Assembly (NCBI GenBank): GCA_044344145.1
Contig: JBIJDM010000061.1
Span: 1-12,607, forward strand
Direction of reading: 5' to 3'
Origin: JBAXGE01 sp044344145
Lineage (GTDB): Bacteria > Planctomycetota > Phycisphaerae > WQYP01
DNA: 12,607 nt
In this document: in pieces, positions 1-6,319 of the stretch
How the letters are laid out: every line of letters begins with the position of its first letter
Position numbering within the stretch: position 1 is the first letter of the stretch
Notes under the pieces: model-generated
Seen by the model: the letters and a program-made list of their open reading frames with translations, nothing else
Told to the model about the DNA's origin: nothing
Databases searched by the model: none
Made by a program: the position numbers and the translations under genes

Positions 1-81
1 GATGCGGTCTTCGGAAACCGCCAAGATTTGCGCATTGATCGGGTCGTGAATGGATACCGGCAGGGATGACGTCAAACTCAT
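1..81 (-). CDS. N-terminal fragment of an unassigned protein
   Basis: Twenty-seven codons are visible from an ATG at 81-79 (minus) to the window edge, reading MSLTSSLPVSIHDPINAQIL and then AVSEDRI. A good Shine-Dalgarno (GAGGA, 5 bases before the ATG) and a TATAAT box upstream support a real start. The fragment has no membrane or signal character. A motif of the kind 'DPIN..IL..SEDRI' faintly recalls the N-terminus of winged-helix Lrp/AsnC-like proteins, but this is a guess from memory and no function is assigned. It lies downstream of, and in the same direction as, the WecA-like gene, but it appears to have its own promoter. Confidence 0.6.
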   Translation of the reverse strand, partial: MSLTSSLPVSIHDPINAQILAVSEDRI

Positions 82-113
82 GGTTTTCCTCTAAAGCGAA
101 CTAATTATGTACG

Positions 114-142
114 ATTATAGCGGTATCCGCCCGACAAGCGAA
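114..142 (-). promoter_or_regulatory. Candidate sigma-70-type promoter for the gene at 81-1
   Basis: On the minus strand a perfect -10 box TATAAT (119-114) follows TTCGCT (142-137) with a 17-base spacer. The -10 is consensus and the -35 is weak. The site lies between the stop of the WecA-like gene and the ATG at 81, giving a leader of roughly 25-30 bases that includes the GAGGA ribosome site. Confidence 0.5.
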
Positions 143-143
143 A

Positions 144-1262
144 TTATCGGGTATGTTCGCCCACACGTTCCAGCACACCGATCACCACCAACAACGCCAG
201 CGTCTGCAGGCCGATGAGTACCGCTGTCAATGTAGTGGCATTTGCCAGCAGGGGGGCCGATATGCCCAGTGCCGCGGTGACACCATAAATTATCAGTACG
301 GCGCTGCGTTTGGAGAATCCCTGCCGGACCAGCCGATGCGAAAAGTGATTGGTATCTCCTTGCATGGGAGATTTGCCCCGGGCCAGTCGGACCACGGTCA
401 CAATTGTCAGGTCATAAAGTGGTACCGCCATCACGATCAACGGCACCAGAACGCCATACCAATGACGATCCCCGGCCGTTACATAAGTAGTGCGGATGGT
501 TAACGCAGCCAGAAAGAAACCCAACACCGTGGAACCGCCATCGCCCATGAAAATCTTGGCGGGTGGGAAGTTGAACACCAAAAAGCCCATGCAGGAGCCA
601 ATCAGCAACAAGAGCAGACCCGCGACAAACCATTGCCCTTGTAAGGTCACATAGAGCAGCAAGCACGTTGCGGCAATCGTAGCCACCCCGGCCGAGAGTC
701 CGTCCATGTTATCCAGAAAATTTAGCGCGTTGGTCAGTGCCGTAATCCAGAGGATCGTGATCAGTCCCGAGAGCAAGGTGCCACCCCAGCCCCATTGATC
801 CAGCAGTGATAGGGTTCTGAACCCTCCGGGAGCAAGGCTTTCCCCACCGATGACCAATGTCGAGGCCATAAATAACTGTAAGAACAGCTTGGTATAGGGC
901 GACAGATTTTTACGATCATCCCACAAGCCGACCAGATGTATGCCCAAGGTGCAACCCAACAGCAAGAGCGCCAGCCCCGCATGATAGCGCACCCCGGCCA
1001 GATGGATGGTAACGGAATGCCCCAACCAAGCCAACGAGTCCGCCGGCAGCCAACACGCTGCCGCCAAGCCCAACATGATTGGCAATCCCAAACCCGCGAA
1101 GATGCCAATCCCGCCATTACGCGGGGTGGGAATCGTATGGACTTTACGCTCCCCGGGAGCATCTATCATCCGCAGCGACCGCGCCCAGTACCCGGCCAGC
1201 TTCACCCCGATCACACTGGTGATGAATGCGGAACCGAGTAACAGCAATGCGGCCACGAGCAT
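144..1262 (-). CDS. WecA/TagO-type undecaprenyl-phosphate sugar-1-phosphate transferase (MraY/WecA glycosyltransferase family 4)
   Basis: This 372-residue polytopic membrane protein of the MraY/WecA superfamily should move a sugar-1-phosphate (GlcNAc-1-P in the best-known members) from a UDP-sugar to undecaprenyl phosphate. That is the first membrane step in making surface polysaccharides. Visible motifs in order are TPRNGGIGIF (46-55), the Mg-binding DD pair in GLWDDR (115-116), NALNFLDNMDGL (178-189), FMGDGGS (238-244) and NHFSHRL (305-311). The last stands where most WecA proteins have an HIHH-like motif. About ten hydrophobic segments are interspersed, and the length fits the family. The TPRxGG and DNMDGL forms favour WecA/TagO over MraY. 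The start lies 3 bases after the stop of the DUF4416 gene, with AGGA inside the end of that gene, so the two are co-transcribed. The sugar and final polymer cannot be told from sequence. Confidence 0.93.
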   Translation of the reverse strand: MLVAALLLLGSAFITSVIGVKLAGYWARSLRMIDAPGERKVHTIPTPRNGGIGIFAGLGLPIMLGLAAACWLPADSLAWLGHSVTIHLAGVRYHAGLALLLLGCTLGIHLVGLWDDRKNLSPYTKLFLQLFMASTLVIGGESLAPGGFRTLSLLDQWGWGGTLLSGLITILWITALTNALNFLDNMDGLSAGVATIAATCLLLYVTLQGQWFVAGLLLLLIGSCMGFLVFNFPPAKIFMGDGGSTVLGFFLAALTIRTTYVTAGDRHWYGVLVPLIVMAVPLYDLTIVTVVRLARGKSPMQGDTNHFSHRLVRQGFSKRSAVLIIYGVTAALGISAPLLANATTLTAVLIGLQTLALLVVIGVLERVGEHTR

Positions 1263-1265
1263 AGA

Positions 1266-1817
1266 TTAGCGTCCTGCCGTAATGTGTTGTAATTGCAACA
1301 GATAATCGGTACGGGCTTTTTTGAAGAACGCTTGGGCGGTTTCCGAGCGGTAGTCCGCATAGGTCCACGGCCAGGGTGTCCATTGGTGTTGATGCCAATG
1401 CAGGGTCACTTCGGCGTAGATGCCTTCTTGCAGATACACCCGGTGGCTGTGGTCTTTGGTGGTGGCCAGAATGACTTTGTAACGATGCACATAGCCGGGG
1501 TCAATATTTATCGGGCGGGTGGCGCCGCGTTGAAATTGCCGGGCCAGCAGCGTCTCGGCCATGTTGGTTTCCAATTTGCACTTGGCCAGATGCTCGGGGT
1601 TAAACAGCGTCTGAAAGCGAATCCACTGCCTTTGCAGTTTGGGGCCCATCTCCGGGGTGTAATATTCCGTAAAGTCGAAAGGTATGACGGCGGAAACATC
1701 GTCTACCGGGCCATACCAGCGGGTCAGTTCCAGCCGGGCAGCCTCGAGTTCGTCGGTATCCGCCGCCAACAGGCCAGCAAAGCGTAATACGGGCAAATGT
1801 GATGTTGGGACAGCCAT
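1266..1817 (-). CDS. DUF4416 family protein
   Basis: This is a 183-residue soluble protein with no signal peptide or membrane segment. The family is recognised from PFDFTEYYTPEMGP (47-60), FNPEHLAKCKLETN (72-85), a Pro-Ile-Asn-Ile-Asp-Pro-Gly-Tyr stretch (102-109), ILATTKDHSHRVYL (116-129), GIYAEVTL (132-139) and PWTYADYRS (150-158), which span the whole DUF4416 domain. The biochemical role is unknown. The reading frame stays open to 1886, but the ATG at 1817 is preferred because GGAG lies 8 bases upstream and homologues begin near here. It is the first gene of a two-gene operon with the WecA-like transferase. Confidence 0.92.
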   Translation of the reverse strand: MAVPTSHLPVLRFAGLLAADTDELEAARLELTRWYGPVDDVSAVIPFDFTEYYTPEMGPKLQRQWIRFQTLFNPEHLAKCKLETNMAETLLARQFQRGATRPINIDPGYVHRYKVILATTKDHSHRVYLQEGIYAEVTLHWHQHQWTPWPWTYADYRSETAQAFFKKARTDYLLQLQHITAGR

Positions 1818-1841
1818 GGTTAAACTCCAAATAACATGGGC

Positions 1842-1870
1842 ATCGTACCGCCCCGATGACCCCCCGACAA
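1842..1870 (-). promoter_or_regulatory. Candidate promoter of the DUF4416 / WecA-like operon
   Basis: The minus strand carries TTGTCG (1870-1865), 17 bases, then TACGAT (1847-1842), each matching the sigma-70 consensus at four of six positions. This predicts a short leader of about 18-20 bases carrying the GGAG ribosome site. The arms CATCG (1841-1845) and CGATG (1854-1858) form a small inverted repeat over the -10 region. Confidence 0.42.
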
Positions 1871-1911
1871 CTAACCATCCGTCCAAGGTCGTTACGAAAT
1901 ATAAACTCGGC

Positions 1912-1935
1912 TATACTAGGGGGCATAAATAGGAG
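1912..1935 (+). promoter_or_regulatory. Candidate -10 box and ribosome-binding site for the gene at 1941
   Basis: TATACT (1912-1917) is a near-consensus -10 box, but no good -35 is seen 16-18 bases upstream. AGGAG (1931-1935) is a strong Shine-Dalgarno 5 bases before the ATG at 1941. The site sits back to back with the DUF4416 promoter, so 1818-1940 is a divergent regulatory region. A 9-base palindrome TCGTTACGA (1889-1897) lies just upstream of the -10. Confidence 0.45.
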
Positions 1936-1940
1936 CCGAT

Positions 1941-2318
1941 ATGAATTTTTTCGTTGATGAACAGGTAGATGGTCAAATCGCCAAGGACTTAAAAGCGGCG
2001 GGACACCGTATTTTTAGTGTGGCCGATTTACTCGCAAACACGGAATTGATCGAATTACCCGGCGCCGACCGTGATTTCTTTGCCGTTTTGGCCCAGCGTC
2101 AGTGCTCTTTTGTGACCCAGAACAATAATCGTATCGAGCCCATGTATGAAAACAATATGCCCTTTGAGCAGTGTGTGGTATGGATTCAAGCCCCGGAAAG
2201 TGCGGGTGTGGTCGAACGGTTATTTGCCCGTTATAAGCGACTGACCCCCCGGCGGATGTATACCGTCACGGGTACCCGGGTAAAGGTCCGGCAATTGCCG
2301 GGCGCAGGCCAAGTCTAA
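1941..2318 (+). CDS. Small DUF5615/PIN-like protein with altered acidic residues
   Basis: A 125-residue cytoplasmic protein. The N-terminal third (FFVDEQVDGQIAKDLKAAGH, 3-22) and the later DRDFFAVLAQ (43-52) with SFVTQ (56-60) match the layout of DUF5615/Mut7-C-like PIN folds: a first strand ending in Asp-Glu, a helix, 'GH', and a later strand ending in 'T-x-D/N'. In that family the last strand is usually followed by Asp-Arg-Asp; here it reads Asn-Asn-Asn (61-63). Nuclease activity is therefore uncertain. The C-terminal 60 residues are unfamiliar. No small antitoxin-like gene precedes it, and it lies 13 bases upstream of the kinase gene, so the two are probably co-transcribed. It could be a degenerate PIN protein with a binding role. 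The family call is moderate and the function unknown. Confidence 0.6.
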   Translation: MNFFVDEQVDGQIAKDLKAAGHRIFSVADLLANTELIELPGADRDFFAVLAQRQCSFVTQNNNRIEPMYENNMPFEQCVVWIQAPESAGVVERLFARYKRLTPRRMYTVTGTRVKVRQLPGAGQV

Positions 2319-2331
2319 GTTCGGGGGACCA

Positions 2332-3483
2332 ATGCCAATGTGGGCCTTAACGCAAGCCAATGCCGTTGATTACCTGCGCCAGTCGGGCCGATTGCCCACC
2401 GGTGAAGTGATGGTCAAATCACTATCGGGTGGGGTGGCCAGTACGGTTCTGATGGTCTTTGAGGTGGAAGCGGGGGACTTCATTGGGACAGACCTGCGTT
2501 CACCGGCGCAGATTAAACGTGGTATTCCGGATCTGCGTTCCCGTGCGGGGAACTGTTATGTACTCAAACAACCCGAAGCTCAATTCCGCACCGCCGCCGA
2601 ATGGAAAGTGGATACGGATCGGCTGTGGGTCGAACGCGATTGCATGCAATTACTCAATGATATTTTGCCCGTCGGCAGTGTACCACAACCCCTGTGGTGG
2701 GACGAAGCAAACAATATACTGGCTATGACGGCCGCCCCCAGCGATGCGATTATCTGGAAAAAACTCCTGCTTGATGGCATTTGCCCCCGGCAGGCCGCAG
2801 AAGAAGCAGGCTTAATTCTGGCGATGCTTCACACCAGCACTGCCCAGCGACCTGATTTATTAAGCCGATACGGGAATCCCAGACTTTTTATCCAACAACG
2901 CATTGATGCCTATTTGCGAACCGCAGCCCAACGGCACCCGGATTTAACCACCCAGTTCCATACCTTGGAAACCATGCTGTTGACCGAGCAACTGTGCCTG
3001 ATTCATGGCGACTATACCCCCAAGAATATTTTCGTTGTGCCCCAAGCTAGCGCCGAACCAGACAAGCCCCTTGTTGTGGACCGGATTATGCTGTTGGATT
3101 TTGAAGTAGTGTTTTACAGCCATCCGGCCTTTGATGTGGCGTCGCTGATCAACCATTTGTTACTCAAGGCCTTCCATCGCCCCAATGCCTGGCGTGGTTA
3201 CGTGATTGCGGCGGATGCATTTTGGCGTTCCTATAGCCACGTGGCTGCTGCGGGATTATCTCAACGGGTAGCTTTGCGGGGGGGGCAGTTACTTGGCGCG
3301 TTATTACTAGCACGAGTAGATGGCAAAAGCCCTGTAGAGTATATACAGGATGCCGATACTCATAAACGTATACGCGAATTAGGCCGTAAGTTGTTGAATG
3401 ACAGTAGGATAGATATGGATTCTGCGCTGGATATGGCGGGCGAAACCTTGGCTGACATGGCCGCCATAACCCCGGCCAAATAA
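2332..3483 (+). CDS. Aminoglycoside-phosphotransferase-fold (APH/choline kinase-like) small-molecule kinase
   Basis: A 383-residue soluble protein with a complete kinase-like core. It has a glycine-rich loop LSGGVAST (31-38), a candidate ATP-anchoring lysine in YVLKQP (Lys79), a following glutamate in WVERD (Glu101), the catalytic loop LIHGDYTPKN (223-232, with Asp227 and Asn232), and a metal-binding Asp256 in MLLDFEVV, followed by HPAFDVA. This is the APH family, which phosphorylates hydroxyl groups of small molecules such as aminoglycosides, choline, homoserine or methylthioribose. The substrate is not evident and nothing nearby points to antibiotic resistance. The ATG at 2332 follows GGGGGA; a second ATG at 2338 is possible. 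It lies 13 bases after the PIN-like gene in a likely operon. Confidence 0.82.
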   Translation: MPMWALTQANAVDYLRQSGRLPTGEVMVKSLSGGVASTVLMVFEVEAGDFIGTDLRSPAQIKRGIPDLRSRAGNCYVLKQPEAQFRTAAEWKVDTDRLWVERDCMQLLNDILPVGSVPQPLWWDEANNILAMTAAPSDAIIWKKLLLDGICPRQAAEEAGLILAMLHTSTAQRPDLLSRYGNPRLFIQQRIDAYLRTAAQRHPDLTTQFHTLETMLLTEQLCLIHGDYTPKNIFVVPQASAEPDKPLVVDRIMLLDFEVVFYSHPAFDVASLINHLLLKAFHRPNAWRGYVIAADAFWRSYSHVAAAGLSQRVALRGGQLLGALLLARVDGKSPVEYIQDADTHKRIRELGRKLLNDSRIDMDSALDMAGETLADMAAITPAK

Positions 3484-3498
3484 AGGGCAATGCCTTTG

Positions 3499-3507
3499 TG
3501 GTACAAT
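3499..3507 (+). promoter_or_regulatory. Candidate extended -10 promoter of ECF module 1
   Basis: TGGTACAAT is a TGn extended -10 followed by a TATAAT-like hexamer, 70 bases before the sigma factor ATG. No -35 box is recognised, which extended -10 promoters can tolerate. A T-rich run follows (3537-3544). I see no convincing terminator for the upstream kinase gene; the AAAG-GGC/GCC-TTT hairpin at 3482-3497 is short and bulged. Confidence 0.35.
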
Positions 3508-3547
3508 CACAGGTGTTGCAGTAGACGGGAATTTAACTTTTTTTCTA

Positions 3548-3560
3548 ACCAGTGACTGGT
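3548..3560 (+). repeat. Perfect 13-base palindrome upstream of the ECF sigma gene
   Basis: ACCAGT-G-ACTGGT has two perfect 6-base arms around one central base. It lies downstream of the candidate -10 box and 16 bases before the start codon. That position would suit a repressor operator or an mRNA hairpin at the ribosome site. No protein can be assigned to it. Confidence 0.5.
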
Positions 3561-3576
3561 GCGAGTGTCTTAAGCG

Positions 3577-4233
3577 ATGGCTCAACATCTGACGGATAAC
3601 TTTCCGCCTGATCCCAAAGGCAGTTTGCCGCTGGGGTCGTTGGCCTCCGCTCCTGAGGGAGTGGAAGAATTGCAGTTGGTGGAAGCGGCCAAGGTAGGTG
3701 ACCGGGTTGCTTTCGGCAAGCTGGCGCAGCGATATCAACGGCAATGTGCCGGGGTTGCGATCAGATTGCTGGGTAACAGCCATGATGCCGCCGAATTGGT
3801 GCAGGAAGCATTGCTCAAGGCTTACAGTAGCCTGGGGCAGTTGAATCAGGCCCAGCGGTTTGGTCCTTGGTTGATGCGGATTGTGACCAACTTGTCGCTG
3901 AACTATCGGCGGTCAAGGCAGTTGCGGAAGGCGACGTCCATTGAACAGACGTCCCAGCCCGATGGTGACGATATCCGCAGTTCGTTGCCCGAGCTGGGAC
4001 CTATCCAGCCGGAACGGATTATGGCTTCGGCGGAATTGGGTGATGCGATCCAGCAGGCCCTGAATGCTCTGCCGGAGAAACAGCGGTTGGCGCTGGTGTT
4101 GTTCGCCATCGAAGAGATGTCGCAACGCGATGTGGCCGAGACGCTTGATTGTTCGATTGAGATGGTTAAATGGCATGTGTTTCAGGCCCGTAAGACGCTA
4201 CGCGTGCTGCTGGCGGAACATGTGGAAGACTGA
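3577..4233 (+). CDS. ECF-family RNA polymerase sigma factor (module 1)
   Basis: A 218-residue sigma-70-family protein of ECF type with regions 2 and 4 only. Region 2 spans about 44-115, including FGKLAQRYQ, DAAELVQEALLKAY (70-83) for core binding and -10 recognition, and PWLMRIVTNLSLNYRR (97-112). A variable linker follows. Region 4 spans about 155-212, with LNALPEKQRLALVL (162-175) and the helix-turn-helix SQRDVAETLDCSIEMVKWHV (182-201). A roughly 35-residue N-terminal extension, rich in Pro, Gly and Ser, precedes region 2. The ribosome site is weak. The next gene, 41 bases downstream, looks like its anti-sigma factor, so the pair probably forms a signal-responsive switch. The target promoters are unknown. 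Confidence 0.92.
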   Translation: MAQHLTDNFPPDPKGSLPLGSLASAPEGVEELQLVEAAKVGDRVAFGKLAQRYQRQCAGVAIRLLGNSHDAAELVQEALLKAYSSLGQLNQAQRFGPWLMRIVTNLSLNYRRSRQLRKATSIEQTSQPDGDDIRSSLPELGPIQPERIMASAELGDAIQQALNALPEKQRLALVLFAIEEMSQRDVAETLDCSIEMVKWHVFQARKTLRVLLAEHVED

Positions 4234-4274
4234 TACCGTGATTACCGGGACTTAGGTCCCCTTGAAAGAGTGTG

Positions 4275-4895
4275 ATGGAAAACCGCGAGCACTTAGAATT
4301 TCTGATCAGCCAGTACGTGGACAACACGTTGGATGCTGATGCCCGCAAACAGGTCGAGCACCTGCTGCAAACCGATGCTCAGGCCGCGCTCTGTTTTCAA
4401 CATCAAAAAGAAATCCAGGACGTCCTGCAGGATTGGGGCAATCGTATTCCCATGATTAACTGGGACGATTTCGACCGTAATCTGGCCAACAAACTCGCCG
4501 ATCTGGATGTCGCCAAGTCAAATTCGGTCTATCGCGAAAAGTGGCTGAAAGTACGTTGGGCCGTTGCGGCCAGTGTCGTGCTGGTTGCGGGAACCGCGGC
4601 TTCATGGAATTTCTGGATGCAACCGCTGGACTCGCATGGGGGCACCGCCAAAGCGGTGTCGGGCAATACTCCCACCCAGCAAGTGGCCGTCAATCTTAAC
4701 CACCCGCAGCCCGCAGGCCGGGTGGAAGTCATCGTGGAACAGCCCGGCGCGGAATCGGCCAGTGTGCGGATTGCGCTGGATCCCAACCCGCCGGAAAATG
4801 CGGTTCGGGTTGGTGTTGCCCATCAGGGGGTGACCACTCAGCCTGGTACGGTTACGGCCGGCGTGATTGTGGATGGCTTGGAAGCAATCCGCTGA
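4275..4895 (+). CDS. Probable membrane-bound anti-sigma factor (module 1)
   Basis: A 206-residue protein with a cytoplasmic helical N-terminus (about 1-90), one hydrophobic segment (about 94-111, beginning VRWAVAASVVLVAG) and an external C-terminal region of about 95 residues rich in Val, Pro and Gly. The N-terminus (EHLEFLISQYVDNTLDADAR, 5-24) has the 'LxxYxDxxLxxxxRxxVExxL' pattern typical of anti-sigma domains. The zinc motif HxxxCxxC is absent, and the only cysteine is Cys40. The assignment rests on this pattern, the topology and the position right after the sigma gene. ATG 4275 is preferred over GTG 4272 because AGAG ends 4 bases before it. The C-terminal region is not recognised and may sense an envelope signal. 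Confidence 0.75.
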   Translation: MENREHLEFLISQYVDNTLDADARKQVEHLLQTDAQAALCFQHQKEIQDVLQDWGNRIPMINWDDFDRNLANKLADLDVAKSNSVYREKWLKVRWAVAASVVLVAGTAASWNFWMQPLDSHGGTAKAVSGNTPTQQVAVNLNHPQPAGRVEVIVEQPGAESASVRIALDPNPPENAVRVGVAHQGVTTQPGTVTAGVIVDGLEAIR

Positions 4896-4942
4896 TCCGA
4901 CGCTGGCACCAATACCTTTGATATATCAGCATGTCTGGGGGA

Positions 4943-5386
4943 TTACAGCTTGTCTTGCGCCAGAGTGTACAGCCGGGGATGGGGCAGCAGGAACTTCTGG
5001 ACACACCCACCACACAGGTAGAAATGGCGTGCGCCTGGGTAATGGATGGAATCGGTATCATCCCCCTCAACCCACATATAGCAGGGGACTTGTTTGGCAC
5101 CGCATAAACTGCAATGATTCGGGGTTCCACCTTTACGCAACATCAGATTAGCGCTAAGCCTGGGCATACGGGTAAGTTGCCCGCGTCCGGAAGCCGTGGT
5201 AACCTGCCCGGTGATATGACGCTTTTTTAACCAGGCCACCAGATATTCCAGTTCGTTGGCGTCGCAAAACCTGACCCACATACCAAGGGGGTCATCCCGG
5301 AAGAAGCCCATCTCCTCCAACTGCTCCTGCAGGATGGGGTCGGGCCATGATCGTAGACGGATGATTTTTCGCTCGGTGATTAACAT
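4943..5386 (-). CDS. Unknown protein with two CxxC pairs (zinc-ribbon-like C-terminus)
   Basis: A 147-residue soluble protein I do not recognise. The N-terminal half is mixed charged sequence (SWPDPILQEQLEEMGFF, 13-29). The C-terminal half has HCSLCG (Cys92, Cys95) and LCGGC (Cys125, Cys128) about 30 residues apart, a likely zinc site holding a small ribbon or treble-clef fold. Extra candidates are Cys102, His115 and His121. ATG 5386 is the first possible start: an in-frame TGA lies only a few codons upstream with no other start between. A TATAAT box ends 6 bases before the ATG, so the transcript may be leaderless. It converges with the anti-sigma gene across 47 bases with no evident terminator. 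Confidence 0.65.
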   Translation of the reverse strand: MLITERKIIRLRSWPDPILQEQLEEMGFFRDDPLGMWVRFCDANELEYLVAWLKKRHITGQVTTASGRGQLTRMPRLSANLMLRKGGTPNHCSLCGAKQVPCYMWVEGDDTDSIHYPGARHFYLCGGCVQKFLLPHPRLYTLAQDKL

Positions 5387-5392
5387 CCCCTT

Positions 5393-5398
5393 ATTATA
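5393..5398 (-). promoter_or_regulatory. Consensus TATAAT box directly before the ATG at 5386
   Basis: TATAAT on the minus strand is separated from the start codon by only AAGGGG. Transcription usually starts 6-8 bases after a -10 box, which would put the first base at or next to the A of the ATG. The -35 position reads TTATTT, which is weak. Confidence 0.45.
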
Positions 5399-5418
5399 CC
5401 CGTTTCAAGACCAATAAA

Positions 5419-5470
5419 TAAGCCCGCAGGGTTGCCGTTTGCACCTAAATCGGTTGCAATACTGGGCTTA
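5419..5470 (+). repeat. Nested inverted repeats upstream of the glycosyltransferase gene
   Basis: The outer arms TAAGCCC (5419-5425) and GGGCTTA (5464-5470) are perfect 7-base complements. Inside them, TTGCACC (5439-5445) pairs with GGTTGCAA (5452-5459) through one bulged T and a 6-base loop. A weak promoter, TTGCCG (5432-5437), 17 bases, TGCAAT (5455-5460), overlaps the inner hairpin. The structure could therefore be an operator in DNA or, if transcription starts further upstream, a folded leader. It ends 31 bases before the ATG. Confidence 0.45.
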
Positions 5471-5501
5471 CGATTACCGCTTTGCTTTAGGATGAGTGAC
5501 C

Positions 5502-6287
5502 ATGACTGAATTGCACCCCAACATTCCCTGTGCTTTACTTCTGGCGCAGCCGGTGAAGCCCCAGTATCGCCTGCTTTCGATCGTGATCCCGGTGTATAAC
5601 GAAGAACGTTATCTCACGGCCGTGATCAAGCACGTGGTCGAACAACCGCTGCCCGGCGGTCTGCAACGCGAAATTATTCTGGTCAATGACGCGTCCAAAG
5701 ACCGGACTTGGGAAATCATGCAGCAGATTCCCGGTTTCTTTCCCGAGGTCTCCTTCCAGTTAAAAAACAAAACCGTCAATGAAGGCAAAGGCGCTGCACT
5801 GCGGGACGGCTTTACCATGGTCAAGGGTGATCTGGTTATTATTCAGGACGCGGACTTTGAATACGATCCGTCCGACTATCCCAAATTACTTCAGCCGATT
5901 CTGGACGGTAAGGCCGATGTGGTATTTGGTTCACGTTTCATCGGCGAACCACACCGCGTGATGTATTTCTGGCATCAGGTGGCCAATAAGATTCTTACCT
6001 CCACTTCCAATATGCTGACCAACCTGAATTTGTCCGATATGGAAGTGTGCTACAAAGTGTTCACCCGTCCGGTGATTGACCAGATAAAAATCAGTTCGCC
6101 GCGTTTTGGGGTAGAGCCGGAACTGACGGCCAAGGTGGCGCGTTTGCGTCTGAATGGCAAGAAACTTCGGGTGTATGAAACCGGCGTATCCTATGCCGGG
6201 CGGACCTACGAAGAGGGTAAGAAAATCGGCGCCATGGATGGCGTTTCCGCCTTGTTCCAAATCGTGCGTTATCGTTTCTTTGATTGA
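5502..6287 (+). CDS. Family 2 glycosyltransferase (dolichol-phosphate mannosyltransferase/DPM1-like)
   Basis: A 261-residue GT-A-fold enzyme expected to transfer a sugar from a nucleotide sugar to a lipid phosphate or glycan acceptor. The motifs are SIVIPVYNEE (26-35), the nucleotide-binding ILVNDASKDRTWEIM (59-73), NEGKGAALRDGF (93-104), the metal-binding QDADFEYDP (115-123), FGSRF (142-146) and FGVEPELTAKVA (202-213). There is no membrane segment, so it is a soluble or peripheral DPM1-type enzyme without the transmembrane tail of longer relatives. ATG 5502 is chosen over GTG 5496 because AGGA lies 9 bases upstream. Its stop abuts the UDP-glucuronate decarboxylase gene, so the two form an operon for envelope sugar synthesis. 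Donor and acceptor are not resolved. Confidence 0.9.
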   Translation: MTELHPNIPCALLLAQPVKPQYRLLSIVIPVYNEERYLTAVIKHVVEQPLPGGLQREIILVNDASKDRTWEIMQQIPGFFPEVSFQLKNKTVNEGKGAALRDGFTMVKGDLVIIQDADFEYDPSDYPKLLQPILDGKADVVFGSRFIGEPHRVMYFWHQVANKILTSTSNMLTNLNLSDMEVCYKVFTRPVIDQIKISSPRFGVEPELTAKVARLRLNGKKLRVYETGVSYAGRTYEEGKKIGAMDGVSALFQIVRYRFFD

Positions 6288-6319
6288 TGACCCAGGTAAA
6301 AGCTAACCGAGACTTTCCC

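Noticed and set aside
1941..2318. Toxin of a type II toxin-antitoxin pair
   Set aside because: No small antitoxin-like frame lies on either side, and the expected acidic residues after the last conserved strand are replaced by Asn.
2332..3483. Antibiotic-resistance aminoglycoside phosphotransferase
   Set aside because: Only the fold motifs are shared. The family covers many metabolic kinases, and nothing in the context (mobile elements, other resistance genes) supports resistance.
3482..3497. AAAGGGCAATGCCTTT hairpin as terminator of the kinase gene
   Set aside because: The stem is short and bulged, and it is followed by GTGGTACAAT rather than a T-run.
4919..4928. TGATATATCA palindrome between convergent genes as a terminator
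   Set aside because: Ten AT-rich bases with no loop and no U-run cannot make a stable terminator stem.
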